Source: Acidobacteriota bacterium | Lineage (GTDB): Bacteria; Acidobacteriota; Blastocatellia; RBC074 | Direction: 5' to 3' | Assembly: GCA_018269055.1 (NCBI GenBank) | Contig: JAFDVI010000052.1 | Span: 3,368 to 67,367 of the forward strand | Length of the DNA stretch: 64,000 bases | Part shown: in pieces, positions 32,713 through 41,293 of the stretch | How positions within the stretch are numbered: position 1 is the first letter of the stretch | Layout: each line of letters opens with the position of its first letter | Position numbers and translations under genes: made by a program | Notes under the pieces: model-generated | The model's database searches: none | The model's input: the letters and a program-made list of their open reading frames with translations, nothing else | What the model was told of the DNA's origin: nothing

Positions 32713-32729
32713 CTGGCATCAGCCTTGCT
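32713..32729 (+). promoter_or_regulatory. Sigma-54-type promoter for the DUF883-like gene
   Basis: CTGGCATCAGCCTTGCT matches the consensus in -24 (CTGGCA), -12 (TTGCT) and spacing. Transcription would start near 32740, 40 bases before ATG 32780. Confidence 0.75.
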
Positions 32730-32779
32730 GTTTATCTGAAGGGTTTTACGAAAATAATTTCAAATGGGAGGAAAGATCA

Positions 32780-33064
32780 ATGGAAGTGAACGTACTGAAG
32801 AGAACCAATGAACTTGGCCGTAAGTTTGCCGAGATTGGCGAAGAGGCTTCTTACATCAAAGAGAATGTGGCCAAAGTTTTCGAGGAAGGCATAGATAATG
32901 CCAAGCGCACGCTCAAACGTGGCCAACGCGAAGCTAAAGACGCGATTGATTCGGCAGCGTATCAAGTCAAACGCCGCCCGCTTCAATCGGTGGGCATTAC
33001 GTTTGGGGTCGGCCTATTGTGCGGACTCGCCGTTGGCTGGCTGACCAGTCGCAGCGGAAAATAA
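32780..33064 (+). CDS. DUF883/ElaB-YqjD-like membrane-anchored protein
   Basis: 94 residues from ATG 32780 with GGGAGGAAAG upstream. A long amphipathic helix (residues 5-70, rich in Lys, Glu and Ala: FEEGIDNAKRTLKRGQREAK) is followed by RRPLQS and a C-terminal membrane helix (VGITFGVGLLCGLAVGWLTS). This is the layout of ElaB/YqjD/YgaM proteins, which attach to the inner membrane and, in E. coli, associate with ribosomes in stationary phase under RpoS. The role here would be a stationary- or stress-phase membrane protein. The promoter is at 32713. Confidence 0.8.
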   Translation: MEVNVLKRTNELGRKFAEIGEEASYIKENVAKVFEEGIDNAKRTLKRGQREAKDAIDSAAYQVKRRPLQSVGITFGVGLLCGLAVGWLTSRSGK

Positions 33065-33112
33065 CGACAATAATTTAACGCGCACGATCACGGTTGAAAG
33101 CCACCAATGAGT

Positions 33113-33129
33113 GTGGCTGAACACTTGCA
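33113..33129 (+). promoter_or_regulatory. Possible sigma-54-type promoter for the LysM protein gene
   Basis: GTGGCTGAACACTTGCA keeps TGGC and TTGCA at exact spacing. Transcription would start near 33140, about 115 bases before ATG 33255. No enhancer-like palindrome is seen upstream. Confidence 0.4.
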
Positions 33130-33254
33130 CGCGGAATCAGTGTATTCATCCGACTTTAATGCTTTAGGTCAATGGGGCTAAACATTTCGCTATTGGGCTC
33201 GAAGTTGGGCAATAGGGGTTATGTATCACTCAATGATTTGGGAAGGGGGTATTT

Positions 33255-34550
33255 ATGTCTAACGAATTCGTCCGTCTGGCAAAAGACATTATTGGGAGGC
33301 TTGAGAGCGGCAATCAATATGGGAAGATTCAAGCTAAAGACACAGGCTTGCTCAGCTACGGTCGGTATCAAGTCACACTGTCTTCAGGTCATCTCCATAA
33401 GGTTTTGGAGTCTTATGTGAATCAGTCGAAAGGCGAGATTGCGTCCAAGCTACAAAAGTATTTGTCGTTGACGCGCGCTAAAGATAAGCGCCTGGCGAGT
33501 AATGACTCTTTCAAGAAATTACTCGTACAGGCAGCCGGAGATCCGGATATGCAGCGTGCACAGGAAAACTGGTTCGATAACAATCCATGGAAAAATGCTA
33601 AAAAATCCGCCGATGTATTGGGCATCAAATCTCCAGCCGGCTATGCGCTGCTCGCGGATTCTGACGTTCATGGTGGCTTGACTTACGATGTCGGAAACAC
33701 AAAAAAGCGACTGGGTAAGATTGGTAATCTGGATGCTGGTGGAAGCCGAATTACTGAAAAAAAGTTGCTGTCAACGTATCTGGAGGAACGTAAGGGTCGC
33801 TTGCTACGAAATAGCGACAAAAACTCTGTCGCCGCCGCTGGAAAACTCGCAGAAGCCAAAGTATTAGAGGCACAAGCAGGATCTTTAAGCCCTCAGGTGT
33901 CACAAAAAATAAGTAGCCTGAAGGAGGAATCAAAACGGTTGAAGGTGAATAGCAGAATGCTTCATACCTCGGCCACTACGCGGCGCATGCCCATGTGGCA
34001 GCGGCTAATCAGCTTAGGCGATATAAACTTCCGGGGGGATAAAAATGGAAAGGTCGAGCTTTCTATCGGAAAGCAAACTTTCAAGGTCAAGGGGCTTTTG
34101 CCGGGCGCCGCGGTTGATTCACTGCCAGCGGCGTCAGGGCTGTCAAAGCCAAAAAGAACCACTTCGGAATTCTCCAAGGGGAAAAAATCGGCGAAGCTGC
34201 CCGCAAAACCATTGAAACAGAAGGGTTCTCCTCAACCAGCGAAGAAAGCCGGGTCGGCGCCAAAACCGTCTCTCACGAACGTGGGGCGAAAGGCGTCAAA
34301 TCTTCAAATCAAGATAGGAACTTTGGCGGTGAGGAAACAGGCTAAGCCTGTAATTTCGATCAAACCGCCCAAGAATCAAAGTAAGTCGTATTTAGTCAAA
34401 CGCGGACAAACATTGTCTGGCATAGCGAAGAATTTCGGGTATAAAAACTCGAAGCAATTTCTGACGGATTTCAAAAAGCTCAATCCCGGTAGTAATCCGA
34501 ACCGAATTATTGCAGGCAAGCGATATTCAATGCCATTTAAGCGATTCTGA
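33255..34550 (+). CDS. Lysozyme/chitosanase-like protein with C-terminal LysM domain
   Basis: 431 residues. The N-terminal domain (1-190) has RLESGNQYGKIQAKDTGLLSYGRYQ, with Glu17 and Asp29 placed like the catalytic acids of T4-lysozyme/GH46-type enzymes (E...DTxGxxSxG), then ALLADSDVHGGLTYDVG and YLEERKGRLLRN. A helical and lysine-rich linker (190-375) leads to a LysM domain (SYLVKRGQTLSGIAKNFGY, ending IIAGKRYSMPF), which binds peptidoglycan or chitin-like polymers. There is no signal peptide, so export or release would need lysis or another route. AAGGGGG precedes ATG 33255. Codon use looks more AT-rich than the flanks, suggesting phage or transferred origin. Confidence 0.75.
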   Translation: MSNEFVRLAKDIIGRLESGNQYGKIQAKDTGLLSYGRYQVTLSSGHLHKVLESYVNQSKGEIASKLQKYLSLTRAKDKRLASNDSFKKLLVQAAGDPDMQRAQENWFDNNPWKNAKKSADVLGIKSPAGYALLADSDVHGGLTYDVGNTKKRLGKIGNLDAGGSRITEKKLLSTYLEERKGRLLRNSDKNSVAAAGKLAEAKVLEAQAGSLSPQVSQKISSLKEESKRLKVNSRMLHTSATTRRMPMWQRLISLGDINFRGDKNGKVELSIGKQTFKVKGLLPGAAVDSLPAASGLSKPKRTTSEFSKGKKSAKLPAKPLKQKGSPQPAKKAGSAPKPSLTNVGRKASNLQIKIGTLAVRKQAKPVISIKPPKNQSKSYLVKRGQTLSGIAKNFGYKNSKQFLTDFKKLNPGSNPNRIIAGKRYSMPFKRF

Positions 34551-34731
34551 TGAGACCCAGCCGAATCGTTGATCGTTGCTCAAAATACGGTTGGAGAGGG
34601 TGGTTCTACGCTGATCTGTCCCAGCTAACAGGGTAGTAAAAGAACTTGCGAGTGGATTTACCGCTTTCAACCGTTCATGAGGCAACGTGAGAATGGGCGG
34701 CTATCATTTGGCGTATCAGAGAGAAAGCCTT

Positions 34732-35196
34732 ATGAATAATTCTGATGACAATGCATTACGGTTGAAAGTAGACATTTGGAAACATACGGTTAGTGCACAA
34801 CACCATTTTAACGAACTTGAACTGAAGGTGCGCAGCTTGGCCGTGACGCTATTAGCTGCCGAATTAGGAGCGGCAGGGCTCGCCAAAGGGGTCGTGATCA
34901 ATATTGCGCCATACTGGATCTTAGCGGGGGCCTTAATGAGTTGGCTATCTTGTTATGTTATGGATAGATTCTGGTACCATCGCCTACTTTGCGGCGCAGT
35001 GGCGCATGGTGAGGCGATTGAAAAAGAGCTTCAAGACTTGATCAAATGCATAACACTGACTACAACGATAAGCAATGAAATCAGGCACGGAACTGTCCGT
35101 GCCAGGCGTTGGATGGATATATTTTACCTTGGCGTCGGCGCCGTTCTGCTGTTGTTAATTGTGATTTCGTTGATTGGGAAGGGAACATCAACTTGA
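34732..35196 (+). CDS. Small membrane protein, three predicted helices
   Basis: 154 residues from ATG 34732 (GAGAGAAAG upstream). The N-terminus is charged and helical (LRLKVDIWKHTVSAQHHFNE). Membrane helices lie at about 45-63, 68-88 and 130-152 (FYLGVGAVLLLLIVISLIG). MDRFWYHRLLCGAVAHG after helix 2 is distinctive but I do not recognise a named family. It could be a SLATT-like two/three-helix effector or a holin-like partner of the muralytic protein upstream; both are guesses. The 225 bases after it, up to the PLD gene, hold no clear gene. Confidence 0.6.
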   Translation: MNNSDDNALRLKVDIWKHTVSAQHHFNELELKVRSLAVTLLAAELGAAGLAKGVVINIAPYWILAGALMSWLSCYVMDRFWYHRLLCGAVAHGEAIEKELQDLIKCITLTTTISNEIRHGTVRARRWMDIFYLGVGAVLLLLIVISLIGKGTST

Positions 35197-35420
35197 ACTT
35201 GTTTTTGGCCACAGTTGGGTTCAAAAAAACGGACATCCCGTGTGCAGACATCGCTGAGATCATCGTCAATAGCCTGCTTACCAACCTTTACCATACCATT
35301 AAGTGGATCGAGGAAAATTCCCGAGGCGCATTCATAAGCCGTCAATAGTCTGTCCACAAAAAGTTACGCGGTGCGACTCACAGAGGAGTCTGTCTTGACT
35401 TGTGTGAAGCTGGGCAATGA

Positions 35421-37262
35421 TCAAACAACTTCTAGCGCCTGCGCTTTCCTGATTCGCGCCTTGTCGGAAGTCGAGCTGACGGTACCCGCCTTCTCGACCC
35501 AGCATTTCGCCGGGTCTGTGAAAAACATCTCTCGCCTACGCGTCTTGAATGCACCGGGCTTGAAGTAGCTGTCCGTCCACTGGCTCGTTTCGCACAGAAA
35601 AGGCCCCTGCGCATCGCCTCTTTCAGCCTCAATCTCATTCGCAATGTCGCGAAAGTAGAAATGGCGGAAAATCCGGTCGAATTCAGTAAGGTAGATGTCC
35701 GCCACACGTCTGTCGCCGCGAATCAGCAGCATGTTTTCGTCGTTCTGCAAAAGCGAGTTTGAAGAAAAATTTGCGGATCCGGTACAGATCAGCGGGTCAT
35801 CTGAAAGGGGATCAATGAGCAGGAATTTGGTGTGGATGAAGAACACGAATCCTTCGTTCGCACTCCGATAGTGTTCTTCCTTGAGGAACCACTTGTCGAG
35901 GTTGAACTCTTTGATCCTCTTGCGGGCCGTTGGCTGGCCATCTTTGAAAGTGTACATTTCGCCAAGTACGGAGCCATACGAAATGATGCAATCGCGGTTT
36001 TTTGTCAATTCGGCCTTGAGCTCATCACCCGGCGGTTTCTCCATCAGGAGAAACCGCAAGTAATCGCAATCTTCAGCGAGCTTCGGGATCAGTTGCTTAG
36101 CGACTCCGAACGCGGCAGTGAACATTACCGAACCTGTCGCATCCCCTATGCGGTTGCCATACCACTTTAGCAAATCGGATTTTGGTCGCGGCGAAAATAC
36201 CCGCACTGTCGAATTAGCCGGGATCAGGGATGGCGGGTTAGGTGTGAGCCTTGTCGCGCCAGTGCGCGCCGTTTCGAGATCAGGGTCTCTCTTGAGTATT
36301 TCCCAGTAAGCAAGGAACATTCGTGCGGTCTCTTCATCGCCAATGAGGTGTCCGACATTTGTCTGTCCGAGAAAGCCCGACGGCGTAAAGTTAGTTGAGC
36401 CAGTCCACAACTTGATCGGTTCGGTTCCGTCCTTGAGCTGAACGATAAATTTGTTGTGTGGAATTTTCGTCTTGCTGCGCGGGAACAACACCTGTCTGCG
36501 GCCGATCTTCTTGGGCAAGCCAGCAGCCTTGATCGCTTTCTCGTTCGCGCCTTTCTCCTTGCCACTGGCCTTGACCGTATCGTGATAGACAATGCGCACA
36601 TCTACGCCGCGATCAAGTGCATTTTTGAGAGCGTCCAGAATGGGTTTGTATGTGAACTCGTAGGCCGCCACCCGCAACCCGTAACCTGCTGGTGTGTCAT
36701 TGATGAACCGCAAGCAGGCTTCGAGCAAGCCACGCGAGAGCCAGGCTGTTTCTTCGCTCTCGGGATTGTCTGGCTCCGACGGTTCCCTGTTCCCAAATTG
36801 CCGGGCGAACGCTTGGCTCGCAATCGCGCCTCGGTTGAACCAGACGCCGTGCCCTTGATCGAATTCCTTCTCAGTATGAACTTGAAGTGCGATGCCCGGA
36901 CGCGGCTGTAACTTACCCGGTGCGCCATACATTGGCACGATGGTGAACTTGTAGCGCGTATCCGGCTCAGCCGTGTAGTCACCCCATAGAAAGCTCTGGA
37001 TCGGATGTTCCCAGGTGCTGAAGCGCTTCGGTTTCCCTTTCGGGTCCAGCTCATTCTGTGGGTCGGGGACGACCGACTTGAAAACTTTCAATGATCGTAG
37101 CCACTTCGGGCTTGCGTCATTCTCGCCAATGACCTCGCGTCTGATGGCGAATCCCATTAGTCCGTGTCGGCACGTCTCGGAACAATCCATCGCGATCAGT
37201 ACGGTATGGGTCCCGGCAATCGCCTTAACTCGAAATTCTCCCTTGATTTTTGTTATGCGCAT
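35421..37262 (-). CDS. Phospholipase D-like protein with two HKD motifs
   Basis: 613 residues from ATG 37262, chosen because AGGAGG is five bases upstream; the frame is open to 37433 inside the neighbouring gene. The two HKD motifs are HNKFIVQLKDG followed by GSTNFT (first half) and HTKFLLIDPL followed by GSANFS (second half), as in cytoplasmic PLD-superfamily phosphodiesterases or nucleases. The N-terminal 150 residues form an extra beta-rich domain. No signal peptide is seen, so nucleic acids or inner-membrane lipids are both possible substrates. It is the last gene of the groL-USP-USP-PLD operon, 32 bases after the USP gene. Confidence 0.85.
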   Translation of the reverse strand: MRITKIKGEFRVKAIAGTHTVLIAMDCSETCRHGLMGFAIRREVIGENDASPKWLRSLKVFKSVVPDPQNELDPKGKPKRFSTWEHPIQSFLWGDYTAEPDTRYKFTIVPMYGAPGKLQPRPGIALQVHTEKEFDQGHGVWFNRGAIASQAFARQFGNREPSEPDNPESEETAWLSRGLLEACLRFINDTPAGYGLRVAAYEFTYKPILDALKNALDRGVDVRIVYHDTVKASGKEKGANEKAIKAAGLPKKIGRRQVLFPRSKTKIPHNKFIVQLKDGTEPIKLWTGSTNFTPSGFLGQTNVGHLIGDEETARMFLAYWEILKRDPDLETARTGATRLTPNPPSLIPANSTVRVFSPRPKSDLLKWYGNRIGDATGSVMFTAAFGVAKQLIPKLAEDCDYLRFLLMEKPPGDELKAELTKNRDCIISYGSVLGEMYTFKDGQPTARKRIKEFNLDKWFLKEEHYRSANEGFVFFIHTKFLLIDPLSDDPLICTGSANFSSNSLLQNDENMLLIRGDRRVADIYLTEFDRIFRHFYFRDIANEIEAERGDAQGPFLCETSQWTDSYFKPGAFKTRRREMFFTDPAKCWVEKAGTVSSTSDKARIRKAQALEVV

Positions 37263-37294
37263 GTTGGCCTCCTGTATTGAGCCGAGAAAGATAT

Positions 37295-38185
37295 TCAAGG
37301 CATTTTTTGCGTATGTATCACTTCCACGGAGCAGCGCGCTCGTGCGGCCACGGCGGACGAGACACTGCCCAATCGCAGCCTTTGAAATCTGCCCAGTCCC
37401 CGCGCGCCGACAAAAAGACAATCCGCTTTCCAATTCTCTGCTTCGCTGAGCAGCAACCGTTTTGGCTCTTCGGCTTTGATTACAGCCGTCGCTCGCAACC
37501 CGGCGATGTTGAGGTCACGAACCATCGCGTCAACCTTCGTTTTCGCTCTCAGGTCTTCCTCGGCAATCCAGTCGGCGATCTTGCCGACCGCTGGACGAAG
37601 GGTGAATTCCGCGCTTGGCCAGGCGGCGTAAACCACACGTACCTCACATCCTTCAGGCCAATGGCGCGCAGTAACGACGCGCACGACCTCTTTTGCACTG
37701 GGCGATCCGTCGAAGCCGATGACCAATCGGACGGGGCGGTCTGATTCTTCCATCGGCTCGCGCGCCACGCGGACTGAACAGTTTGCTTCGTGCAACACCT
37801 TTTGCGACACGCTGCCAAAGAAAAGCCTCCCTACCGCAGAGCGTCCATGGGCGCCGACAACAATCAGGTCGGGATTCCATTCGTCGGCTTTTTCCAAAAT
37901 TATTGACGCCGGCGATCCAATGCCGACCTCAGCTTTGGCCTCCCATCCGGGCTGCGATTGATGTATGCGCTGGGCGGCTTGCATCGCCAACGTCATATAT
38001 TCCTGGTCACGGTCAATATGTTCGACAATCTCCAACCCCGAAGGAGGCGGCAACCAATTTTCGATGACTGACAAGACTTTGAACTCCACTTCGTTCGGGA
38101 GGCCTGCTCGGCGCAGCCCGTCGAGAGCAGCGTCCGCACAGGCGGAGCCGTCGTAGGCAATCAGGATTTTCATTCGACCTGCCAT
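37295..38185 (-). CDS. Tandem universal stress protein (USP) 1
   Basis: 296 residues with two UspA domains. Both carry the ATP-binding signature G-2x-G-9x-G-S: GAHGRSAVGRLFFGSVS in the first and GARGLGRFQRLRLGSVSS in the second. Domain starts are MKILIAYDGS and VRLVIGFDGS. Such proteins bind ATP or AMP and modulate survival during energy or oxygen limitation. ATG 38185 is chosen because AGGAGG is five bases upstream. Gaps to neighbours are 44 bases (USP 2 upstream) and 32 bases (PLD downstream), consistent with one operon. Confidence 0.93.
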   Translation of the reverse strand: MAGRMKILIAYDGSACADAALDGLRRAGLPNEVEFKVLSVIENWLPPPSGLEIVEHIDRDQEYMTLAMQAAQRIHQSQPGWEAKAEVGIGSPASIILEKADEWNPDLIVVGAHGRSAVGRLFFGSVSQKVLHEANCSVRVAREPMEESDRPVRLVIGFDGSPSAKEVVRVVTARHWPEGCEVRVVYAAWPSAEFTLRPAVGKIADWIAEEDLRAKTKVDAMVRDLNIAGLRATAVIKAEEPKRLLLSEAENWKADCLFVGARGLGRFQRLRLGSVSSAVAARARCSVEVIHTQKMP

Positions 38186-38229
38186 AATGCCTCCTGACGA
38201 GCACTTTGCCCGTCAAATGATTCCCAAAC

Positions 38230-39159
38230 TCACTCGGTGAACTTCACCACCAGCGTTGAACAGGGCGCGGCATAAGCGACTTTCGTGGACACGCCACCCA
38301 ACATTTTGTGTTTCAGATCAGCTTCGCCGGTTGCGCCAATGACGATCAGATCGTATTCGCCACGTTCGGCTTCGCTCAGAATTTCCAGCGCCGGGTCGCC
38401 TTCAGCGATTACAACGCCGGCCGAAAGGCCATGCCCTTCAAGTTGCCGCCGGGCGCTGGCAATGACCGAATTCCCTTCGTGTTGCAGTTCATCGTCCAGA
38501 CCTTCATCGGCAGGAGAGCCGCTCTCATCAGTCACACGCACTTGGTAATCGAACCATTCGCTATCCAGCCCCAGATGCACCCACGGCGTTTCGACCACAT
38601 GCATCAAGATGATCTCCGCTTCGCTCAGACGGAAAGACGCAGCAAGAAACTCCAACGCCTCTTCGGCAGCGAGCGAACCGTCCACTGCCGCCAGAATTCG
38701 CCATTGCCGGTTTTCCTCGCCGAGTTCACGCCCGATCAGCACCGCGCCCGACGCTGCAGCGACGACGCGACTGGCCACTGCCCCCAACCCCGGTTTACTA
38801 CGTGTGTATTGATCGTGCGCGCCAACAACGACGAGATCATATTCGTCGGCCAGTTGCGTGATCACACGTGCCGGTGAACCGACTCCGACGCGCGTGTTTG
38901 CTTCGATTCCACGCTGAGCCAGCATCACCTGGGCGCGGGTCAAATGTCCCTGCGCTTCGAGTTGGATCTTTCGGCGATACGCTTCGACCATCCGCGCCGC
39001 CACTTGAGGCGTTTTTGGTGTCTTGCTTTTGAGAAAAGAGTATTCCGGCGCTACGCAAACCAGGTCGAATTCCGCATCATCTTGGCGTAGAAGGGTTGCA
39101 GCGGTGCGCAATGCCGTCGTCGCTTGTGATGAACCATCAGTTGCCAATAACACTTTCAT
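38230..39159 (-). CDS. Tandem universal stress protein (USP) 2
   Basis: 309 residues with two UspA domains starting MKVLLATDGS and WRILAAVDGS. The second domain has the ATP signature GATGEADLKHKMLGGVSTKV. The first has GAHDQYTRSKPGLGAVAS, where the second glycine is replaced by Asp, so it may not bind ATP. It is co-operonic with groL (21 bases upstream) and USP 1. It differs enough from USP 1 to be an old duplication. Confidence 0.92.
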   Translation of the reverse strand: MKVLLATDGSSQATTALRTAATLLRQDDAEFDLVCVAPEYSFLKSKTPKTPQVAARMVEAYRRKIQLEAQGHLTRAQVMLAQRGIEANTRVGVGSPARVITQLADEYDLVVVGAHDQYTRSKPGLGAVASRVVAAASGAVLIGRELGEENRQWRILAAVDGSLAAEEALEFLAASFRLSEAEIILMHVVETPWVHLGLDSEWFDYQVRVTDESGSPADEGLDDELQHEGNSVIASARRQLEGHGLSAGVVIAEGDPALEILSEAERGEYDLIVIGATGEADLKHKMLGGVSTKVAYAAPCSTLVVKFTE

Positions 39160-39180
39160 TGGTTTTCCTCCCTTCCTATC

Positions 39181-40806
39181 TCACTCCAAACCGCCATCAA
39201 GCCCTGGCGCTGTTTTCGCCTTCGGCTCCGGCAATTCTGTCAGAGTCGCTTCGGTCAGCAGCAGCACGCTGGCGACGGAAACAGCGTTTTCCAGTGCGGT
39301 GCGTACAACCTTGGTTGGGTCAATGATGCCGGCTTCCATCAAATCCACGTATTCTCCGCGCGCCGCATCGAAACCGTGATTGCCTGTGCCTTTGCGCATT
39401 TCGTTGACGACCACGCCGCCGTCGCAGGCGGAATTTTCGGCGATCTGACGCGTCGGGGATTCCAGCGCGCGTTTGAGCATCAACAACCCCGTTCGTTCGT
39501 CGCCTTCGCACCGCTCGGCTTCGCGTTCAACGGCGTCAATCGCCCGCAACAATGCCAGCCCGCCGCCCGGCACGATGCCTTCGGCCATTGCCGCCTTGGT
39601 CGCGCTAATCGCATCGTCAAAGGCATCTTTGCGATTCTTCAACTCAGCTTCAGACGGCGCCCCGACGCGAATGACAGCAACGCCGCCCGCGAGTTTCGCC
39701 AGCCGCTCTTGCAACTTCTCCTTGTCATAATCGGAGGTCGCTTGTTCGATCTGCTTGCGAATCTCGATGCAGCGGCCCTCCACAGACTGTTTCGCCCCCG
39801 CGCCGCCGATGATTGTCGTGTTTTCGCGATCAATGACGATTCGTTTGGCGCGGCCAAGATCGGCAAGCGAAACCTTATCGAGCTTCATTCCCAATTCTTC
39901 GGAAATCACTTGCCCGCCTGTCAAAGTCGCGATGTCCTGCAACATCGCCTTGCGACGGTCGCCGAAGCCCGGCGCTTTGACAGCGGCGCAAGCCAACACT
40001 CCGCGAATTTTGTTGACGACCAGCGTCGCCAGCGCCTCGCCTTCGACTTCCTCGGCGATAATCAGCAGCGACTGCCCCGCCTTGGCAATTGCTTCAAGCA
40101 AGGGAAGCAAGTCGTCCATCCGCGTAATCTTCTTTTCAAAGATCAGAATCAGCGGCTCCTCCAAGGCTGCTTCCATCTTTTCGGCGTTGGTGATGAAGTA
40201 AGGCGAAATGTAGCCGCGGTCGAACTGCATTCCTTCGACGACTTCCAGCGCGGTTTCGGTGGTTTTAGACTCTTCAACTGAAACCACTCCTTCCGCGCCA
40301 ACCCGCTCCATTGCATCAGCGACGAGTTCACCGATACCCGCGTCGTTATGCGCGGAAATTGTCGCGACCTGAGCCTTTTCGCGACGGCTTTGCACCGGGC
40401 GCGAAATCGCGCGAATAGCATCAACCGCGACGCCTAATCCGCGATCAAGACCGCGTTTCAAGTCAACTCCGCTTGCGCCTGCCGCCACGTTGCGCAAGCC
40501 TTCGGCAAAAATCGCGTGGGCCAAAACCGTCGCGGTGCTGGTGCCATCGCCGACCGTTTCGCCTGTACGTTCAGCGGCCTGGCGAATCATCTGCGCGCCG
40601 AGGTTTTCTTCCGGGTCGGCCAAACTGACCTCTTTGGCGATGGTCACGCCATCGTTGCAAACAAGCGGTTTGCCCCATTTCTTTTCAATCAAAACACTCT
40701 TGGACTTTGGGCCAAGCGTGACGCGAACGGCATCCGCCAGCGCGGATGCGCCATGAAGAATCTTCTCGCGTGCTTCGGCGCGAAATAGCAATTGTTTGTG
40801 AGCCAT
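39181..40806 (-). CDS. groL: GroEL-type 60-kDa chaperonin (stress copy, no adjacent groES)
   Basis: 541 residues covering the complete group I chaperonin: VTLGPKSKSVLIEKKWG, VGDGTSTATVLAHAI, KAPGFGDRRKAML, and EGIVPGGGLALLRA at the ATPase/apical/intermediate positions. The C-terminus ends PGLDGGLE without the usual Gly-Gly-Met repeats, and no groES is adjacent. Together with the operon partners (two USPs, PLD), this marks an accessory GroEL that would borrow GroES from another locus. ATG 40806 follows AAGGAG nine bases upstream; the frame opens at TTG 40815. I see no CIRCE element upstream; a sigma-54-type promoter is present instead. Confidence 0.95.
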   Translation of the reverse strand: MAHKQLLFRAEAREKILHGASALADAVRVTLGPKSKSVLIEKKWGKPLVCNDGVTIAKEVSLADPEENLGAQMIRQAAERTGETVGDGTSTATVLAHAIFAEGLRNVAAGASGVDLKRGLDRGLGVAVDAIRAISRPVQSRREKAQVATISAHNDAGIGELVADAMERVGAEGVVSVEESKTTETALEVVEGMQFDRGYISPYFITNAEKMEAALEEPLILIFEKKITRMDDLLPLLEAIAKAGQSLLIIAEEVEGEALATLVVNKIRGVLACAAVKAPGFGDRRKAMLQDIATLTGGQVISEELGMKLDKVSLADLGRAKRIVIDRENTTIIGGAGAKQSVEGRCIEIRKQIEQATSDYDKEKLQERLAKLAGGVAVIRVGAPSEAELKNRKDAFDDAISATKAAMAEGIVPGGGLALLRAIDAVEREAERCEGDERTGLLMLKRALESPTRQIAENSACDGGVVVNEMRKGTGNHGFDAARGEYVDLMEAGIIDPTKVVRTALENAVSVASVLLLTEATLTELPEPKAKTAPGLDGGLE

Positions 40807-40889
40807 AACAGACAACTCCTTAAATGAACCTATCGTACCGACATGTGCTTTGCCGATGATTTTTAATAACCAGTCTTACCGTCGCTTTC

Positions 40890-40906
40890 CGCAACTCTCA
40901 GGCCAA
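40890..40906 (-). promoter_or_regulatory. Sigma-54-type promoter for the groL-USP-USP-PLD operon
   Basis: On the minus strand TTGGCCTGAGAGTTGCG has TTGGC at -24, TTGC at -12 and exact spacing. Transcription would begin near 40879, 73 bases before ATG 40806. Confidence 0.65.
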
Positions 40907-40966
40907 GCTGTTTTCCCCTGTAAATGCTGTCTTGACAGTGTCACCAGGCACAGGAAGGTCAGGCAT

Positions 40967-40982
40967 CGGGTGATTTCACACA
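40967..40982. promoter_or_regulatory. Putative enhancer element (CGGGTGATTTCACACA)
   Basis: A 16-base element of the recurring pattern with one main mismatch in the right arm, about 60 bases upstream of the groL promoter. A second, weaker copy on the other strand (TGGTGACACTGTCA) lies at about 40934-40947 next to the small palindrome CTGTCTTGACAG. Confidence 0.5.
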
Positions 40983-41293
40983 CCGAGTAGCCAAAAAATG
41001 AGAAAGATTACGCGCTGCCGAGTCAATGCGCTCTGGTATCTCTGAAAGTCGGTGTTCAGGTGAATGTACGGCGGATTTTCCAATCTGCCGAGATTCCCGC
41101 AAATTCGCAACGAAACCAGAGCAAGCAAGAATGGTACAAAGGGTAGGAAGGATCGCAGACCAACATAGATCAGCACGGATAAACACAGGTCGGATTTAAG
41201 GCTTACTCTGTGCCTATTTATGTGAATGGGTTGGATTTGTTTGTAAGGGGGGACGCGTTTTATGACGTTCAGGGCGATTCGCAGTTCGGAATC
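40983..41293. other. Gene-free stretch downstream of the single-receiver gene
   Basis: No convincing gene. It contains AGATCAGCACGGATAAACAC (41165-41184), which looks like a fragment of a dispersed intergenic repeat, and nothing else I can assign. Confidence 0.35.

Noticed and set aside
35109..35348. Open frame overlapping the end of the three-helix protein gene
   Set aside because: Its first half is the out-of-frame shadow of that gene. The second half (IAEIIVNSLLTNLYHTIKW) looks protein-like but has no start signal of its own.
40807..40966. CIRCE heat-shock element before groEL
   Set aside because: I looked for GCACTC-N9-GAGTGC and found none; the palindrome CTGTCTTGACAG is too short and unlike CIRCE.
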